Positions 61,734 through 64,000 of a DNA stretch of 64,000 nt are shown in pieces (positions within the stretch are counted from its first letter, which is position 1; every line of letters starts with the position of its first letter). Origin of the DNA: JAJFIE01 sp964344255 (GTDB taxonomy: Bacteria > Pseudomonadota > Alphaproteobacteria > Rhodospirillales > Casp-alpha2); contig CAYFMQ010000003.1 in NCBI GenBank assembly GCA_964344255.1, positions 124,001 to 188,000 of the forward strand, read 5' to 3'. The translations under genes were made by a program, and so were the position numbers. A model generated the notes under the pieces. It saw only the letters and a program-made list of their open reading frames with translations, did not search any database and was not told the origin of the DNA.

Positions 61734-63188
61734 TTAATCCTGCTCGACCAGTAACGAGAGTTGCTTGATGCCGGCATCCTGGTCTGTCAGGTCGATGGGG
61801 TAGTCACCGGTGAAGCAGGCATCGCAATATTTACGACTTTCTCCTTGCCGTCCGGCTTTCTCGCCAACAGCCCGGTACATACCGTCCGTCGAGATATAGG
61901 CCAGCGAATCGACGCCAATATGCTCTGCCATTTCCTCAACCGTAAATCGGTTGGCGAGCAGTTCGGACTTTTCGGGTGTATCGATGCCGTAGAAACAGGG
62001 ATGCATGGTCGGCGGACTGGCGATGCGCATATGGACTTCCTTGGCGCCCGCCTGGCGGACCATATCGACGATCTTGATGGAAGTTGTGCCGCGAACAATC
62101 GAATCATCGACCAGAATAACCCGTTTGTCCTTTAGCGCTGCCATATTGGCATTGTGCTTCAGCTTGACGCCCAGATTTCTGATCTGGTGGGTTGGTTCAA
62201 TGAACGTGCGCCCGACGTAATGATTCCTGATGATGCCGAGATCAAAGGGCAAACCTGAGGCTTCTGAATAACCGATGGCGGACGGCACGCCGGAATCCGG
62301 CACCGGCACGACAAGGTCGGCCTCTACATGGCTTTCAGCCGCCAATTCCGCGCCTATCTGTTTGCGCACAGTATAGACACTCCTGCTATCGATCTGGCTG
62401 TCTGGACGAGCAAAGTAGATATATTCAAAGATGCAGAATCGGCAGTCGGCCTTTGTGAAAGGTTTGACGCTACGGATGCCGCTTTCATCGATGATGACGA
62501 TCTCCCCGGGATCGACATCGCGGATAAATTCTGCGCCGATGATGTCCAGTGCACAGGTCTCAGACGTCAGTATCCAGGATTCCCCAAGCCTGCCGAGGAC
62601 AAGTGGCCTCACGCCATAGGGATCACGAACGCCGATAAGTTTCTGTTTGGTCAAGGCAACCAGGGAATAGGCGCCTTTCATCTGTTGTAATGCATCGGTC
62701 AGGCGATCGACGACCTTGCCGTATTCACTGGTAGCGACAAGGTGGATGATGTTTTCGCTATCGCTGGTCGACTGGAAAATACAGCCTCGCTCCACCAGCT
62801 TGCGGCGCATGGTGTGGGCATTTGTCAGATTACCATTATGAGCGATGGCGAGGCCGCCGAACTTGAACTCGGCGAACAGAGGCTGGACGTTACGAAGGGC
62901 TTTCTCCCCCGTGGTCGAATACCGGACATGGCCGATGGCCGATTTACCAGGAAGCTCGCCAATAACGTCCTGGGAGCTGAAATTGTCCCCGACGAGACCC
63001 AGGGCCTTGTGTGTGTGAAACTGTTCGCCATCGTAACTGACGATACCGCTGGCTTCCTGTCCTCGGTGTTGTAGGGCATGCAGGCCGAGCGCGGCATGGG
63101 CGGCTGCATCCACGTGTCCGTAGATGCCAAACAGGCCGCATTCCTCATGGAAGGCGTCGTCATCATGGAATGGGTGTGTCGTCAGCAT
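61734..63188 (-). CDS. purF: Amidophosphoribosyltransferase
   Basis: 484 residues of the Bacillus-type enzyme with propeptide (residues 1-16) cleaved before the N-terminal nucleophile Cys17 in HEECGLFGIYGH. Fe-S ligands appear in ADCRFCIFEYIYF, HPCFYGIDTP and YCDACFTGDYP, the four-Cys pattern of oxygen-labile PurF. The PRPP loop VILVDDSIVRGTT is near residue 360. It makes 5-phosphoribosylamine from PRPP and glutamine, committing step of purine synthesis. Downstream of cvpA on the same strand, the usual order. Confidence 0.96.
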   Translation of the reverse strand: MLTTHPFHDDDAFHEECGLFGIYGHVDAAAHAALGLHALQHRGQEASGIVSYDGEQFHTHKALGLVGDNFSSQDVIGELPGKSAIGHVRYSTTGEKALRNVQPLFAEFKFGGLAIAHNGNLTNAHTMRRKLVERGCIFQSTSDSENIIHLVATSEYGKVVDRLTDALQQMKGAYSLVALTKQKLIGVRDPYGVRPLVLGRLGESWILTSETCALDIIGAEFIRDVDPGEIVIIDESGIRSVKPFTKADCRFCIFEYIYFARPDSQIDSRSVYTVRKQIGAELAAESHVEADLVVPVPDSGVPSAIGYSEASGLPFDLGIIRNHYVGRTFIEPTHQIRNLGVKLKHNANMAALKDKRVILVDDSIVRGTTSIKIVDMVRQAGAKEVHMRIASPPTMHPCFYGIDTPEKSELLANRFTVEEMAEHIGVDSLAYISTDGMYRAVGEKAGRQGESRKYCDACFTGDYPIDLTDQDAGIKQLSLLVEQD

Positions 63189-63224
63189 GGCTAGGTCCTG
63201 TCATATACCAGTTGAGACATTTGA

Positions 63225-63878
63225 TCACTCATTTGTTTCAATCAAACGCTCCATTTGCTGTCGTTCGGCGTCGGAATAGCCATCATCATCCGATGTTTCG
63301 CCCGAAGACGGCGTCGGTGCAACCAGTTTGATGATATCCTGCGTCGCGCTATTTGTATCAATTTGCGGTATTTCAATGTTGGTGTTGTCGGGGATCAGAT
63401 CAACTAAGGCAGCCGCCCCTTCCACAATGACGGGCATGGTCTTGGCGGATGTGATCCATTCCGGCTGTTCGGATTTCGGAACCAGGAACTCAAGCCCCAG
63501 ATAGGCGACGCAGACGAGCAGGGCGCCCCTGGCAAGGCCGAACAGAAAGCCCAGGGATCGATCCAGGACATTCAAGGCGCTTTCCTTGACGCGGCTGCTG
63601 AGTGCGCGTGTCGCCAGGGACAAGATTACCAGAGTGACGATAAAGATCGTTACACCTGCACTCAGGTCCGCCGCCAGGTCAACGGGGATGACATCCCGCG
63701 CCATGGGTTGGATGACAGGATAGAAAAAGATTGTCGCCAGAACGGCGCCTGCCCAACCACCGATGGAGAGAACCTCATGCACCAGTCCCCGGGCATAGGC
63801 CAGCACGCCTGAAATCAAAAGGACCAGCACAACACCGATATCAATGATGTTTATGGGAAGACCTTCCAGACTGTCCAC
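63225..63878 (-). CDS. cvpA: Colicin V production family membrane protein
   Basis: 217 residues with four hydrophobic helices (about 10-30, 38-55, 62-84, 105-125) and a long acidic cytoplasmic tail ending in DDDGYSDAERQQMERLIETNE-like sequence. CvpA proteins precede purF in many bacteria; the E. coli protein affects colicin V export and envelope homeostasis. Its actual role is unsettled. Lies 36 bases before purF and 11 bases after the radA stop. Confidence 0.9.
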   Translation of the reverse strand: MDSLEGLPINIIDIGVVLVLLISGVLAYARGLVHEVLSIGGWAGAVLATIFFYPVIQPMARDVIPVDLAADLSAGVTIFIVTLVILSLATRALSSRVKESALNVLDRSLGFLFGLARGALLVCVAYLGLEFLVPKSEQPEWITSAKTMPVIVEGAAALVDLIPDNTNIEIPQIDTNSATQDIIKLVAPTPSSGETSDDDGYSDAERQQMERLIETNE

Positions 63879-63889
63879 TCGGCTAGCCC

Positions 63890-64000
63890 CTAATCCTGGT
63901 TGATGGCATGCATGGAAGCCATGCGTGTCGATGTGTCAAACCGGTTCACCAGTTCCGATACATGGCTGATTTCAATAATCTCCATGGATGAGACGTTCCT
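63890..64000 (-). CDS. radA: C-terminal 36 codons of a probable DNA repair protein RadA (truncated by window)
   Basis: An open frame enters from the right edge and stops with TAG at 63890-63892. The visible end (MEIIEISHVSELVNRFD...) fits the loosely conserved C terminus of alphaproteobacterial RadA, and radA-cvpA-purF is the usual gene order in this class. The remainder of the gene is outside the window, so the assignment rests mainly on position. Confidence 0.5.
   Translation of the reverse strand, partial: RNVSSMEIIEISHVSELVNRFDTSTRMASMHAINQD

Overview
The window reads as a chromosomal stretch of an alphaproteobacterium, most likely a free-living, probably marine, Rhodospirillales-like organism (inference from gene families and from the alphaproteobacterial radA-cvpA-purF and yfgM-bamB-der orders). 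It contains no rRNA, tRNA, CRISPR array, prophage or insertion sequence that I can see. Two N runs (26042-26090 and 58287-58345) are assembly gaps inside otherwise healthy genes, and one transporter gene carries a frameshift near 8615.

Layout, 1-17 kb: the end of an SH3-domain protein; a PuuA-like gamma-glutamyl ligase and a SpuC-like class III aminotransferase (polyamine or amine catabolism); an FNR-type oxygen sensor with a near-consensus FNR box beside it; a MotA/MotB-like stator pair; a frameshifted SLC13-type transporter; serC-serA with a hairpin leader; an orphan NAD-binding protein; an ABC-F ATPase; a MetA-family acyltransferase with the Glu111 signature of acetyl-CoA users; a P-loop ATPase and a cupin.

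17-28 kb: a six-gene operon for a tungsten/molybdenum aldehyde:ferredoxin oxidoreductase (polyferredoxin, AOR large subunit, FAD/NAD reductase, MoaD-like carrier, a small unknown protein and a flavodoxin-fold quinone reductase). It lies behind an FNR-like palindrome and a structured leader that may be a cofactor riboswitch. Housekeeping der, bamB and a YfgM-like gene follow, then a thioredoxin-fold protein, a small lipoprotein and a Sel1-repeat protein.

28-42.5 kb: a large quaternary-amine or methylamine catabolic island. It holds a HAD phosphatase, two tandem class I glutamine amidotransferases, two dimethylglycine-dehydrogenase-like flavoproteins with the covalent-FAD His motif, two choline-kinase-like phosphotransferases, a DeoR regulator and an OpuA-type ABC transporter whose permease is a fusion of two ProW units. 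The tandem amidotransferases have no obvious place in known betaine or sarcosine degradation and are the best candidates for unexplored biochemistry. A 560-bp convergent spacer then carries a sigma54-like site, a tiny ORF and two orphan intrinsic terminators, suggesting one or two small RNAs.

43-57.8 kb: an Fe-alcohol dehydrogenase and an aldehyde dehydrogenase, a FecR-domain protein, a hemerythrin, and then a complete 2-aminoethylphosphonate (AEP) mineralisation locus: importer (binding protein, ATPase, fused permease), PbfA-like hydroxy-AEP ammonia-lyase, PhnW, PhnA, PhnY and a divergent DeoR regulator. A shared element TCGGTCAAAAARCCACA lies upstream of both the phnW and the importer transcription units and is a good operator candidate. 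The window ends with NnrU, a cysteine synthase, a proline-iminopeptidase-type hydrolase, a DMT exporter, an SDR, purF, cvpA and the 3' end of a probable radA.
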